A stretch of DNA of 64,000 nt from Bacteroidales bacterium (GCA_017479385.1 JAFVCE010000005.1:1-64000); one strand, 5' to 3'; positions 1 to 8,666 are shown, counted from the stretch's first letter. A program made the numbers and translations. The notes: generated by a model not told the origin, from the letters alone.

Positions 1-1168
1 ACTGTATTAGCAGTTTCTTGGTGGTTGCGCCGGCGGTTGTTACGAGGCGGACGAGGTAGGAGCCTTGTGGTAGGTGCGAGGTGTCGAGTTGGGCGGTGAG
101 TCCGCTGGCCGCGGTGCGCGAAACGAGGCGGCCTGCGGCGTCGTAGACCTCTATGGCTTTGAGGTGGAACGAGGAGAGCACGTCGACCGCCGTTCCAGCC
201 GTTGTTGCGCTGGGAGTGAGGATGGTGTACTGTTGCAGCAACTGCGCCGAGTATATGGCGCTATGCGTGGTGTCGACCCCGGTAGTATCGGGCGCCACGA
301 TGGTGTCGTCGTAGTTCCTGTTCGGGTCTGGCGTAAGTATTGGGAAGCAGTAGTGGCAGAAAGCTGAGTAGCCTTCGCGCGAATGATAGTCAGCCAAAGC
401 GGCGGAGAGTGGCTGTCCGAGTTGCCACGTGGTGTCTTCCGATGTGCGATATTTGTGGAGGTGGTAGTAGTCAATGTATGTCAAATTGGTATCTTCTGGA
501 TGATAAAACATAGTTTCCGTTGAGAGGCACGATGCTTGTATAGGAAGATCACACCATTGTGTTGTTGAATCATTCCAAATTTGATGCTGGATTGAACGGC
601 TTTCTGTAGTATAAGTGTATATTTTGTAACCAACGTAGAAAGAATCGCACACGGTTATTGGTCGGTCGAAGTAGGTTGCGTATGTGTTGATTAAGCTGTC
701 GTTGGTTTGGTATACTCCGGAACTCAAGTCCGCGACATTGTATGCCTTTTCTTGTAAAAGGATTAGATTACCGTTGGTGTCTGGGGCGTATATCTGCAAT
801 TTGGGCACGCCAGTAGGATAGACGTTAGCAGTGTCGTAAGCGCTACCATTGTATCTGTCACCTGAAAATAATTGGTGCCGGTGGACAAGTCCATAGATGG
901 TCAAAGTGTCGTCAGTAAGTATTCTATTGATTATGTTCATCCAGTCACACCTACTAATATGGCCAGAGAGGTAAAAAGATATAGATAAGTAACTTGGTGA
1001 ATTTACTAAACACGAGTCGGCTTGTGATATGTACAGGTTGCCATCGAGGAGGTTGAATGGGGGCTTGTCGTCTTGAGCCGAGGCGGGGCTGATGAGACCT
1101 GCCAAAATGGTTACGATGGCTGCGAGAAGGAGCCTCCGGATTGGTTTTTTTTGTGATTTTGCATTCAT
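1..1168 (-). CDS. T9SS-secreted protein of unknown function (stop codon just outside window)
   Basis: This is an open frame of 389 codons running from an ATG at 1168 to the window edge. The next codon begins with T, so the stop codon probably lies immediately outside. The N-terminus is a signal peptide: a basic KSQKKPIRR stretch, a hydrophobic core and a PASAQ cleavage site. The C-terminus is a type A T9SS sorting domain, with the VYDAAGRLV strand, an LPQGSYLVRLVT strand and a final KKLLIQ. Proteins of this kind cross the outer membrane through the type IX system and are usually anchored to A-LPS. The middle (about residues 35-300) resembles nothing I recognise. PorQ, a T9SS component, is encoded at 4920-5990. 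A good promoter stands at 1233-1262. Confidence 0.85.
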   Translation of the reverse strand, partial: MNAKSQKKPIRRLLLAAIVTILAGLISPASAQDDKPPFNLLDGNLYISQADSCLVNSPSYLSISFYLSGHISRCDWMNIINRILTDDTLTIYGLVHRHQLFSGDRYNGSAYDTANVYPTGVPKLQIYAPDTNGNLILLQEKAYNVADLSSGVYQTNDSLINTYATYFDRPITVCDSFYVGYKIYTYTTESRSIQHQIWNDSTTQWCDLPIQASCLSTETMFYHPEDTNLTYIDYYHLHKYRTSEDTTWQLGQPLSAALADYHSREGYSAFCHYCFPILTPDPNRNYDDTIVAPDTTGVDTTHSAIYSAQLLQQYTILTPSATTAGTAVDVLSSFHLKAIEVYDAAGRLVSRTAASGLTAQLDTSHLPQGSYLVRLVTTAGATTKKLLIQ

Positions 1169-1232
1169 ATTTAATGGTTTTATGGCTGGTAATCAGATTA
1201 TTATGTAAGTGCTATGTCATATATTGTACCTA

Positions 1233-1262
1233 CAAAGTTAGAAATAATTTTGAATAAAACAA
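1233..1262 (-). promoter_or_regulatory. Bacteroidota -33/-7 promoter
   Basis: On the minus strand TTG (1262-1260) is followed after 19 bp by TAACTTTG (1240-1233). This matches the Bacteroidota TTG-N19-TAnnTTTG consensus, about 65 bp before the T9SS cargo gene starting at 1168. Confidence 0.7.
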
Positions 1263-1330
1263 AATTATTTTTAACTTTTTTTTCATTGGGCTGAGCGTGA
1301 GGGGATTAGCCCTGACGGCCGACAACGGCG

Positions 1331-1825
1331 TTAAAAAAACAGCTCTTTAGCAGCAACGATGGCGACGGCTACGCAGTAGGCCAATTTGGCGAGAGTGCCG
1401 CACAGAAATCCGCTGAAGGCGCCCCAGGCGGCGCTGAGTGCTGGCCGTATGCTGTGCTGACTGAGGTATTCGCCTACGAGGGCGCCAACAAATGGCCAAA
1501 AGATGACGCCCAGCAGCCCTTGTGGGCCAAAAGGTAGTCCCAAAAGGGCAAGAATGAGGCCGATGTTACAGCCCCATATTCCGGCGCGGCTGCCGCCGCG
1601 CCGTTTGGTGCCGAGAGACGGCAAGATGTTGTCGATGAGTGTGATGAATATGGCAACAAGCGCGGCGATAACAATCAGTGTGCGCGAAAAATGTGTGGCT
1701 CCGCTGAGGTTGAGTAGCAGAAGTCCGAGCCAACTGAGCGGTGGCCCAGGAAGTGCAGGGATTAGTGAGCCTGCAATTCCAGCTAAAAGGCAAATGGTTG
1801 CTATGATGACGAGTGTGGTGGACAT
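1331..1825 (-). CDS. DUF456 family membrane protein
   Basis: This is a small integral membrane protein of about 164 residues with four or five hydrophobic segments and the glycine/proline-rich PALPGPP turn near the N-terminus. A KRRGGSRAG loop and the GLPFGPQG segment are as in DUF456 proteins. The function of the family is unknown. I chose the ATG at 1825 because the hydrophobic part begins directly after it. A GTG at 1852 is an alternative that would overlap the stop of the upstream gene by four bases (GTGA), the usual sign of translational coupling. It probably forms one transcript with the GNAT-HD gene upstream. Confidence 0.75.
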   Translation of the reverse strand: MSTTLVIIATICLLAGIAGSLIPALPGPPLSWLGLLLLNLSGATHFSRTLIVIAALVAIFITLIDNILPSLGTKRRGGSRAGIWGCNIGLILALLGLPFGPQGLLGVIFWPFVGALVGEYLSQHSIRPALSAAWGAFSGFLCGTLAKLAYCVAVAIVAAKELFF

Positions 1826-1848
1826 TGGTGTATAGCTGTTTCGTTTTA

Positions 1849-2994
1849 TCACAGATTAGATTCGGCCAATATTGCGTCGAAGAGTGTGCGCAGGCGTGAC
1901 TGGTCGGCTATTAGGCGGCGCAGCTCGCAGAGCTGCGCCGCATTACGCGACGACTCGATAAGCAGCCTCATGTAGCCACCTTCGGCATATTTTTCCTGTA
2001 GGTGGGAAAGTGCTCGTTGCCACTGCTCTTCGCGGTCCAGTTCGGGGTAGTGGTTGAGCCCATATTCTATTGTGCGGCGCACAATTTTTTCCGGCACAAT
2101 GTCGCGGTCGGCTTCGGCCACAATCTTGCCAAGCAGCGAGCGTGGTTCGCGTTTGCTGCTGGCGCGGTGGTCCTCGACGGCTTGGGCAATGGTCTCGATT
2201 TGGCTTTTGCTAAACCATTGGCACAAAGCGTTGTCGGAGCGTACAATGCGGCCAGAGTGCAGGTGATGCTCATCGCGACCGTAGGCAATGCCTGTGTCGT
2301 GATAGGCCGCGGCGGTATAGACCATGTTGGGGTCTGCGCCGAGTTGCGTGCCGAGTTCCATGGCTCGAGCCATGACGGTGCGGATGTGGCTGACGTTGTG
2401 GGCCTTGTCGAACTGATTGTGTTGAGGCAAGATTGTTGCTTCGATGTATTGTTTCAGTTCGCTATCGACCATTGGGTATGTCATTTTTTGGTAGGCTACA
2501 CGCTCTGAGCCGTCGTCCATAAAAACTATGCCACAATAGGTGAAGTCGGCGGCCTCTATTATGCGGCGCATGGCGGTGTTGTCGGCGTGAGTGTCGGCGC
2601 GGAGCGAGGCTGCGCGATTTTCGCACCACCGCATAACGAAGCGCCCTAACCCATGGCCGTTGTCGAGGCAAGCCATGCGGTGGATAGTAGAGTAGGGGGT
2701 GGTGTTGTCAATCCAATCGCCATGCACAATAAGGCCATAGGTTGGCTCCACGCCTGGCACGAGAGAGAAACAGCCCAGTGTGTCTCTGTTGAGGCTCACA
2801 ATATGGCTCGCCCCGATGGCAATGTCGTGCTGCACATCTGATTGGCTCGGGTATCCGCCAGTCCATTGTGTGTGGTTGCCACGACTGCGCATTAGGCTTC
2901 GAGAGTGGTCTATCATGGCCATTATCAGTGGCAAGTCGGCTTCGGTGGCGAGGCGGACGCTAAAATCGGTGTTGGCAACATTCGTCATATTCAT
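1849..2994 (-). CDS. GNAT acetyltransferase-HD phosphohydrolase fusion protein
   Basis: This 381-residue protein has two enzyme-like halves. Residues 12-172 look like a GNAT N-acyltransferase. It starts with VRLATEADLPLIMAMI, and the acetyl-CoA loop is NGHGLGRFV at 112-120, followed by ADTHADNTAMRRIIEAADF, the usual helix before the last strand. Residues 190-330 look like an HD-domain phosphohydrolase, with H199 in the first helix, the AYHDTG doublet at H232-D233, HH at 243-244 and D274 in the AVEDHR motif. HD proteins hydrolyse phosphate bonds in nucleotides or small metabolites. The natural substrate of neither half can be told from sequence. The gene precedes and overlaps the DUF456 gene. 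Confidence 0.75.
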   Translation of the reverse strand: MNMTNVANTDFSVRLATEADLPLIMAMIDHSRSLMRSRGNHTQWTGGYPSQSDVQHDIAIGASHIVSLNRDTLGCFSLVPGVEPTYGLIVHGDWIDNTTPYSTIHRMACLDNGHGLGRFVMRWCENRAASLRADTHADNTAMRRIIEAADFTYCGIVFMDDGSERVAYQKMTYPMVDSELKQYIEATILPQHNQFDKAHNVSHIRTVMARAMELGTQLGADPNMVYTAAAYHDTGIAYGRDEHHLHSGRIVRSDNALCQWFSKSQIETIAQAVEDHRASSKREPRSLLGKIVAEADRDIVPEKIVRRTIEYGLNHYPELDREEQWQRALSHLQEKYAEGGYMRLLIESSRNAAQLCELRRLIADQSRLRTLFDAILAESNL

Positions 2995-3104
2995 AATAAC
3001 GATGTACCTACAGTTTTATTGCCTACAACATTGAAATTGGGGCAAAGTTTTTTTTATTTTGGCAGATTGTGAAAATAATTTTTCGCCATATCGAAAATTA
3101 TCTG

Positions 3105-3112
3105 TAATTTTG
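3105..3112 (+). promoter_or_regulatory. -7 promoter box
   Basis: TAATTTTG lies 17 bp before the ATG of the glycosyltransferase gene at 3130. There is no clear TTG at the -33 position, so support is moderate. Confidence 0.5.
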
Positions 3113-3129
3113 CAAACCTTATTTGACCT

Positions 3130-3933
3130 ATGGCAACAAACGAACTTAAACATATATCGGGCATTGTGACCACACTCAACGAGGAGGCCAACATTGAGGC
3201 TTGCGTAGCGTCGCTCCGCCAAGTGTGCGACGAGGTGGTGGTGGTCGACTCGCTAAGTAGCGACCGCACTGTCGAGTTGGCGCAGGCTGCCGGCGCTAAG
3301 GTTTTTAGTCAGCCTTACCTCGGCGATGGAATACAAAAAAATGTGGCCCTGAAATATGTGAAAAATCTTTGGGTTTTGAGTATCGATGCCGACGAACGCC
3401 TCAGTCAAGAATTGGTGGATAAGATTCGCGCAACCGACTTTGACACAACACCTTATGACGGTTTTGCGTTGCGGCGTAGGAATATGGTGGGCAGCCGTTG
3501 GGTGAAGGCTTGTGGCTGGTATCCAGACTACTTGGTAAGGCTCTACCGCCACGACAAATTGCGCTTTCCCGACGTGAAGCAGCACGCCACCGTCCCCACA
3601 AAAAACACGCAACGTTGGCGTGCCGACCTCATCCACTACCGTTATAAGAATATTGGTGAACTGTTTGCCAAACCTGGGCGCAACTACAGTTCGCGAGGGG
3701 CTAAAATCCTCTATCTCAAAGGGCGGAAGGCTCACTGGTGGTCTCCGATTTGGCACGGTGGTGCCGCTTTTGTGGTCAACTATTTTGTGCGCGGAGGCAT
3801 ATTTGGAGGCATCGATGGGCTCACATTAAGTAAAGCCGTAGCGCTGAATAGTTACTTGAAATATGCCAAACTGCTTGAGTATCAGCGAGACCCCTCGGTG
3901 CGCGAATCGGAAGATTTCGACAAAGTTTGGTAG
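3130..3933 (+). CDS. Family 2 glycosyltransferase, LPS core WaaE-like
   Basis: This 267-residue protein is a GT-A fold family 2 glycosyltransferase. The opening strand reads ISGIVTTLNEEANIEACVASL, the nucleotide-sugar aspartate is in VVVVDSLSSDRT, and the DxD-type metal site is IDADERLS near residue 90. The short C-terminal part has RLYRHDKLRFPD and a few hydrophobic residues, as in the WaaE/KdtX subgroup that adds glucose-like sugars to the lipopolysaccharide core. It would act on the cytoplasmic face of the inner membrane. The gene stands alone and converges on lplA with an 18-bp gap. The acceptor and sugar are not predictable. Confidence 0.85.
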   Translation: MATNELKHISGIVTTLNEEANIEACVASLRQVCDEVVVVDSLSSDRTVELAQAAGAKVFSQPYLGDGIQKNVALKYVKNLWVLSIDADERLSQELVDKIRATDFDTTPYDGFALRRRNMVGSRWVKACGWYPDYLVRLYRHDKLRFPDVKQHATVPTKNTQRWRADLIHYRYKNIGELFAKPGRNYSSRGAKILYLKGRKAHWWSPIWHGGAAFVVNYFVRGGIFGGIDGLTLSKAVALNSYLKYAKLLEYQRDPSVRESEDFDKVW

Positions 3934-3951
3934 CCGTTTTGGCGACGCGTA

Positions 3952-4911
3952 TCAGTTGTAGATAAGGTCGAGGATGTCGTTTTCGGCATCGTCGTTGGTA
4001 TGAGGGCGGACAAGAGTCGACTGCCCTGTGAGCATGGCTGCAACGCGATTGGCTATAGTTGTGTTTAGGGCGTCGGTGGCTATGGTTGCGCTCTGAATGG
4101 TGTTGCTGGCAGAGTCGACAGAGAGCGAAATATCGACATTGCCCCATTCGAATTGCGCCGAGCGTGTGGCCTCAAAGTTACGCCAGCGGCCATATAGCCA
4201 CTCGTCGCTCGACATGGTTGCGATTATGGCTTTCACTTCGGGCAAATTGGCAATGGCATGGAAATCGAGCGTCTCGGCAACTTGGCCATATTCGGATTGG
4301 AAGGCAGAAATGAGGTGTGGTTTTATCGAGTTGGCAGTGATGGCTTGATTAAGCTCGGAGATGTTGATAACTCGACCTTGAACCGACCCAACCCCGTGCT
4401 TAACCAGTTTCGAAGGCTTCACCTTCAGGTAACGTTTCAGGTCGTCCATATTGCCAGCTATGAGCAGTGTGCCATGATGCAGGCGCCGGTTCTCGCCCAC
4501 AGCAAAGGCGTTGCCCGAAAATTTCCGGCCTTGGCAGAGCATGTCGTTGCGCCCACTGGTCTCGGTCTCGAGTCCGAAAGGCTTCAGTGCAGCCGCGATA
4601 ACGGCAAACTGTCGCTCAACGCTGTATGTGTCGTGCGGAATGAGGAACGAGAAGTTGAGGTTGCCATCGTCGTGATAGACTGCTCCTCCGCCGGTGCGTC
4701 GGCGCATTAGGTAGCCGCCGTCGGCCAAGAGTTGGTCGAGGTTGCACTCGCTGAAAGGGTTCTGGTTCTGCCCGATAACCACAGTGCGACGATTTTGCCA
4801 AAGGTAGAGGGTAAGGGTGTCGTCGGCTGGGCAGCCAAGCAGGTAGTTCTCTACCGCCACATTGATGTATGGATTAAATTGGTCTGAGACCAGTATGCGT
4901 AGTTTTGACAT
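3952..4911 (-). CDS. lplA: Lipoate-protein ligase A
   Basis: This 319-residue protein fits LplA, which activates lipoate with ATP and attaches it to the lysine of 2-oxoacid dehydrogenase E2 and glycine-cleavage H proteins. Seen in the sequence are the RRRTGGGAVYHD substrate loop near residues 70-82, LNFSFLIP, and GRKFSGNAF with the catalytic lysine. A small C-terminal accessory domain follows, which LipB transferases lack. It is the last gene of a minus-strand unit kamA-porQ-lplA and begins 8 bp after the porQ stop. Why a lipoate ligase travels with porQ is unclear; close spacing may be the only link. Confidence 0.88.
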   Translation of the reverse strand: MSKLRILVSDQFNPYINVAVENYLLGCPADDTLTLYLWQNRRTVVIGQNQNPFSECNLDQLLADGGYLMRRRTGGGAVYHDDGNLNFSFLIPHDTYSVERQFAVIAAALKPFGLETETSGRNDMLCQGRKFSGNAFAVGENRRLHHGTLLIAGNMDDLKRYLKVKPSKLVKHGVGSVQGRVINISELNQAITANSIKPHLISAFQSEYGQVAETLDFHAIANLPEVKAIIATMSSDEWLYGRWRNFEATRSAQFEWGNVDISLSVDSASNTIQSATIATDALNTTIANRVAAMLTGQSTLVRPHTNDDAENDILDLIYN

Positions 4912-4919
4912 GGATATTT

Positions 4920-5990
4920 TTAAAATGTGTAGGAGAGCGAGATGTAGTTCGGCGATTGAGAAAGGTGATAGTTGTTGCGAGAGTATACAAATTCGAATCT
5001 TTTGAGGCGAGCGCCGATACCAAACGACATGGCACTGAGGTTGAAGGCATCTATGCTACGGATTTCGCGTGCGGCGCGATAGTTGTAGCCAATGTCGAAA
5101 AATATTCGTTTCCCAATATAGACTTCGGCACCAAAAGCTATGTGGCGCCCCACGTTGTCGAAAAACCGCGAGACCCAACTCTGGGTGGTGGTTTCGCCGG
5201 TAAAGGGGTCGTAGAAAGTTGTGGGTTCGAGCGGGTCGTCGTAGGTTAGTTGCCAGCGTTGTAGTTGGTGGGCAGCGAGAAACAGGCGGAACGGTGCCCG
5301 CTCCAATTTGTAAGATACTTCGGCCGCGAGTTCGAATGGAATTTTCTCTGTCGTTTGGTCGAATGTGATTATTTGGCTCCCGATGTTGCGGGCCAGCAGC
5401 GAGGCCGAAAAGCGTCGGCTTTCTGAAGCGTAGCTTGCAGCGAGGTCGAACACTAAAGCTACCGCAGTGTAGCTTTCGTATTGAGAAATCACTGGTTTGA
5501 ATGTTGCACCAATGCTGAAGGCGGAGTCGATGGCAATGCCCCAGCCTACGCTCAGCATATAGTCGGCGGCCGAGAAGCGCCCTTCCCACTGTTCCTGCTC
5601 GTCGTAGGCGGTGAACGTGCCATACGAGTTGAAGCGCAGGGCAAAGAGGAATGTCCCCAACTGTTTGCTATTGATGGCGTAGGCCAGCGAGCCGAAGTTG
5701 CCACCGCGGAACACTCCGGCATAGTTCAACGCCACGCGCCCTGTGGCTCGTGGCGCGATGAGTGAGGGATTGTCGAGGCCGAGCGTGAGGTCGTTGTCGT
5801 AGACGCTTAAAAAGCCGACGCCCAAGCCGGCTGTGCGAGCCGAGGCGGTGAAGTCGAGCGAGGCCATAGTTGTGCGCCCGGCGTGTTGTGCAGCGGCTAT
5901 GGCTGGCGATAGCAATAAAAGGAAAGCGAGGCTGACGCGTGCCAGCGCAGTCGCTTTCCTTTTGTGTTGACTATTCGTTGTGGTGTTCAC
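4920..5990 (-). CDS. porQ: Type IX secretion system protein PorQ
   Basis: This 356-residue outer-membrane protein begins with a signal peptide ending AIAAAQ. A PorV/PorQ-type beta-barrel follows, with the N-terminal SLDFTASARTAGLGVGF segment, the NPSLI turn typical of the family, many aromatic alternating strands, and a terminal strand ending SLSYTF. PorQ belongs to the T9SS attachment machinery (with PorU, PorV and PorZ) that processes cargo at the cell surface and attaches it to A-LPS. The GTG start overlaps the kamA stop by four bases (GTGA), so it should be translationally coupled to kamA. Several T9SS cargo genes lie in this window. Confidence 0.85.
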   Translation of the reverse strand: MNTTTNSQHKRKATALARVSLAFLLLLSPAIAAAQHAGRTTMASLDFTASARTAGLGVGFLSVYDNDLTLGLDNPSLIAPRATGRVALNYAGVFRGGNFGSLAYAINSKQLGTFLFALRFNSYGTFTAYDEQEQWEGRFSAADYMLSVGWGIAIDSAFSIGATFKPVISQYESYTAVALVFDLAASYASESRRFSASLLARNIGSQIITFDQTTEKIPFELAAEVSYKLERAPFRLFLAAHQLQRWQLTYDDPLEPTTFYDPFTGETTTQSWVSRFFDNVGRHIAFGAEVYIGKRIFFDIGYNYRAAREIRSIDAFNLSAMSFGIGARLKRFEFVYSRNNYHLSQSPNYISLSYTF

Positions 5991-7234
5991 TTTTTGTTAC
6001 GCTCGTGGCGCATGAGGTGGCTGGGTTCGAGGGCCATGCGGTCGGTTTCGAGCAGCGAGGCAACGCCTTCGTCGATACGGCGTTTGGCTTGGCAGGCTTC
6101 GCAGTGGCAGTCTTCGTGATATTCGCGCGGTTCGGTGTAGGTGGTGATAACCCCTTCGAAGTTGCGAAGTATGACCTTGTCGGGGCTTTGCGAGATGACG
6201 TATTGGGGCATGACGGGTGTTTTGCCGCCGCCACCGGGGGCGTCGACCACGAAGGTGGGGACGGCATAGCCGCTGGTGTGGCCACGGAGGTTTTCGATTA
6301 TTTCGATACCTTTGCTGACGGGGGTGCGGAAGTGCTCGAGGCCCATGCTCAGGTCGCATTGGTAGATGTAGTAGGGGCGAACGCGATTGCGAACCAGTTC
6401 GTGCATGAGTTTTTTCATCACGTGGACACAGTCGTTAACGCCACGCAGAAGCACGGTTTGGTTGCCGAGGGGGATACCGGCGTTGGCCAAGCGAGCCAGG
6501 GCTTGTTCGGCCTCGGGGGTCATCTCGTTGGGGTGGTTGAAGTGGGTGTTGAGCCAGATGGGGTGGTATTTTTTGAGCATTTCGCACAGTTCGGGGGTTA
6601 TGCGTTGTGGGCATACGACGGGGGTGCGGCTGCCGATGCGGACGATTTCGACGTGGGGTATTGCGCGCAGGCGCTGGATGATGTATTCCAGTTTTTTGTC
6701 GCTCACCATGAGGGCATCGCCACCGCTGAGGAGGACGTCGCGCACTTCGGGAGTTTTTTCGATATAGGCGAGGCATTTTTCGATGCGTTCGCTGGGGCTC
6801 TCGTCGTCTTTTTGGCCGGCGAAACGGCGACGGGTGCAGTGGCGGCAGTACATGGAGCACATATCGGTGATGAGGAATAGCACGCGGTCTGGATAGCGGT
6901 GTGTGAGGCCAGGTGCGGGCGAATCTTCGTCTTCGTGGAGCGGGTCGTCGAGGTCGGCCGGGGCTATGTTGCATTCGGGGCCTGCGGGTATGGCCTGCCG
7001 ACGGATGGGGTCGTAGGGGTCGTTAGGGTCGATGAGGCTTAGGTAGTAGGGGGTGATGGCCATGCGGAATTTGGAGAGGGCTTGCTTTATGCCTTCGGCC
7101 TCGTTGGGCTCGAAGGTGAAGTAGCGGCTCAGTTCTTCGTAGGTCTCGATACGGTTTTTGACTTGCCATTTCCAGTCGTTCCACTCGGCGTCGCTAACGT
7201 TGGGGAACAGTTCTTTTCTTCTGTTTACTTTCAT
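5987..7234 (-). CDS. kamA: Lysine 2,3-aminomutase
   Basis: This 415-residue radical SAM enzyme converts L-lysine to L-beta-lysine, the first step of lysine fermentation. The iron-sulfur cysteines are C126, C130 and C133 in CSMYCRHC, followed by TRRR, a hallmark of the aminomutase. The PLP lysine lies in APGGGGKTPVMPQ. The C-terminus has the cysteines of EDCHCEAC, thought to bind zinc. I use the ATG at 7234 (MKVNRRKELFPNV), which matches the usual start; the frame stays open to 7318 only by chance. Two kdd genes for a later step of the same pathway lie at 10.5-12.8 kb. It heads the unit kamA-porQ-lplA. The other lysine-fermentation genes are not in the window. Confidence 0.93.
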   Translation of the reverse strand: MKVNRRKELFPNVSDAEWNDWKWQVKNRIETYEELSRYFTFEPNEAEGIKQALSKFRMAITPYYLSLIDPNDPYDPIRRQAIPAGPECNIAPADLDDPLHEDEDSPAPGLTHRYPDRVLFLITDMCSMYCRHCTRRRFAGQKDDESPSERIEKCLAYIEKTPEVRDVLLSGGDALMVSDKKLEYIIQRLRAIPHVEIVRIGSRTPVVCPQRITPELCEMLKKYHPIWLNTHFNHPNEMTPEAEQALARLANAGIPLGNQTVLLRGVNDCVHVMKKLMHELVRNRVRPYYIYQCDLSMGLEHFRTPVSKGIEIIENLRGHTSGYAVPTFVVDAPGGGGKTPVMPQYVISQSPDKVILRNFEGVITTYTEPREYHEDCHCEACQAKRRIDEGVASLLETDRMALEPSHLMRHERNKK

Positions 7235-7315
7235 ATTTTTGTTGTGTTGTATTTCTGTGGTTGTCAGCGTCGTACCTTGCTGAATTGGGGCAAGGTGGGG
7301 TAGGTTAACAGTGTG

Positions 7316-7323
7316 CAAATTTA
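7316..7323 (-). promoter_or_regulatory. -7 promoter box for kamA
   Basis: On the minus strand TAAATTTG lies about 80 bp before the kamA ATG. No -33 TTG is visible at the right distance, so support is modest. The remaining part of the gap to 7526 holds a small CCCC/GGGG hairpin near 7470 and the lipoprotein promoter. Confidence 0.45.
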
Positions 7324-7492
7324 CAAATTTTTTTTGATTTTTTGGCTTGTTGGTTCTTTTTTATTTCATTTTTGGGGTAAAAGTTTGTTAATGTGGCGCT
7401 CGCTTCGCTCGCGCCCTAATCCTCCCTCTCGTCCTAAACTGCTGTAATCCAGATTTTTGTGTGAATGTGCCCCTTGCGGGGATAATTTTTTT

Positions 7493-7522
7493 TTGCTATG
7501 TTGAAAAAAAGATGTAATTTTG
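7493..7522 (+). promoter_or_regulatory. Bacteroidota promoter giving a near-leaderless mRNA
   Basis: TTG (7493-7495), a 19-bp spacer and TAATTTTG (7515-7522) fit the consensus exactly. The ATG of the lipoprotein gene is at 7527, so the transcript should start at or within a few bases of the start codon. Confidence 0.7.
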
Positions 7523-7526
7523 CAGC

Positions 7527-8174
7527 ATGAAAAAGTTGAAAATCGTTTTAGTCCTTGCTGCCTGCGTGATGTTCAATTCGTGCGACGTTATGCAGTCTGT
7601 CCTCAACCAGTTTGCCAGTGTGGCCAATTTGGCCAATTGTAAGTTCGACCTGCAAAGCGTCTCGTCGGTCAACGTGGCTGGCGTCAATCTGAAAAATATC
7701 ACCAACGGCAACATCACCGCTGCCGACGTTATCAAGCTCGCTTCGGCCATCCAAACCAAGCAGATACCGCTCGGCATGAACGTCAACATCGGAGTCGAGA
7801 ACCCCACCCAGCAAACCGCCGCCCTCACGGCTATGGACTGGATTTTGGAGGTGGACAAGACCCAGATGGCCAACGGTGTGTCGAACAAAAGCTACACCAT
7901 CAACCCGGGCAAGAGCAACACCATACCCCTGGGTGTCAATGCCGACCTCTACAGCCTCTTCTCGAAGGATGGCCTCGATGCCCTCAAAAACTTTGCTTCG
8001 AGTTTCACGAGCGAAGGCATCTCGTCGCAGGTGGGCCTAAAAATCAAACCCTCGCTCAACGTCGGCGAGGTGCAGGTGGCTTTCCCCAACTACATAGCCC
8101 TGCAAAAAACCACCGGCAGCAGCTCGTCCACCTCGTCGAGCGCAGCAGTGGGCAAAGTTAAATCCACCAAATAG
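7527..8174 (+). CDS. Lipoprotein, possibly LEA type 2-like
   Basis: This 215-residue protein has a lipoprotein signal peptide, with lipidation at C19 in MFNSCD. The body has valine/asparagine-rich beta segments such as VNVAGVNLKNI and MNVNIGVENPTQQTAALTAM. These recall LEA type 2 / WHy domains, where an NPT/NPN turn sits between strands. That comparison is weak and the function is unknown. The C-terminal 20 residues are a serine-rich tail. It is a single-gene unit, with a strong promoter directly in front and a hairpin terminator 65 bp behind. Confidence 0.7.
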   Translation: MKKLKIVLVLAACVMFNSCDVMQSVLNQFASVANLANCKFDLQSVSSVNVAGVNLKNITNGNITAADVIKLASAIQTKQIPLGMNVNIGVENPTQQTAALTAMDWILEVDKTQMANGVSNKSYTINPGKSNTIPLGVNADLYSLFSKDGLDALKNFASSFTSEGISSQVGLKIKPSLNVGEVQVAFPNYIALQKTTGSSSSTSSSAAVGKVKSTK

Positions 8175-8238
8175 TGCGCCTCGCCTGATAGTAAAGCGAT
8201 TCAGCAGATACAATTTTTTTTCACTGTATAATAGGTTC

Positions 8239-8264
8239 TTAAGCCCGTCGTGAGACGGGTTTAA
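8239..8264 (+). terminator. Hairpin terminator after lipoprotein gene
   Basis: The arms 8239-8249 and 8254-8264 form an 11-bp stem (one G-T pair) around a GTGA loop, followed by TTTTAT. It fits a rho-independent terminator for the lipoprotein gene. Confidence 0.7.
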
Positions 8265-8430
8265 TTTTATCTCCCCCTCCGCCAGCCCGAGTGCGCCCGG
8301 CGAGGAGTTGTTGCGAGCGAGGAATATCGCAAATTGATACTTTTATTATCGATACACAGACTCGGTTTCCAGAACTGAAAGTTTGGCTCAGAATTTGCCA
8401 ATTTTCGGCCTCTGCTAATTGCTTGAAAAT

Positions 8431-8505
8431 CAGGGTTGCGGTCGTGTTAAAGAGGGGTTAAGGTCGTGTTGAGGTCGAATAAGACTTGATGTTCAGGCAT
8501 TTAAC
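8431..8505 (+). repeat. Intergenic 11-bp-unit element, copy A
   Basis: It contains GTTAAAGAGGGGTTA, GGTCGTGTTGAGGTCGAAT and CTTGATGTTCAGGC, in the same order as the other copies at 21467, 29561, 41311 and 58551. It lies between convergent genes. Confidence 0.75.
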
Positions 8506-8573
8506 CTACGATGAAAAGCCCTTTTTTACCCCTTGTCGATACTATTTTATCTGATTGTTTTGCCGACTCTGAC

Positions 8574-8617
8574 CCGATTTTTTATCGATTGCTGTCCGAT
8601 TTTTTATCGATTGCAGC
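8574..8617. repeat. 22-bp tandem duplication
   Basis: A 19-base string beginning CCGATTTTTTATCG occurs at 8574 and again at 8596, exactly 22 bp apart. Confidence 0.7.
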
Positions 8618-8666
8618 CCCTTGCCATCCCCTCTTCGAAGGCTTGCTGGTTCCTGGTTGGCCGGCC

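Larger units (their letters stand above)
8175..8666. other. Convergent intergenic region, no gene
   Basis: Between two convergent genes lie a terminator (8239-8264), one copy of the 11-bp-unit element (8431-8505) and a 22-bp tandem duplication (8574-8617). No credible gene was found on either strand. Confidence 0.7.
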
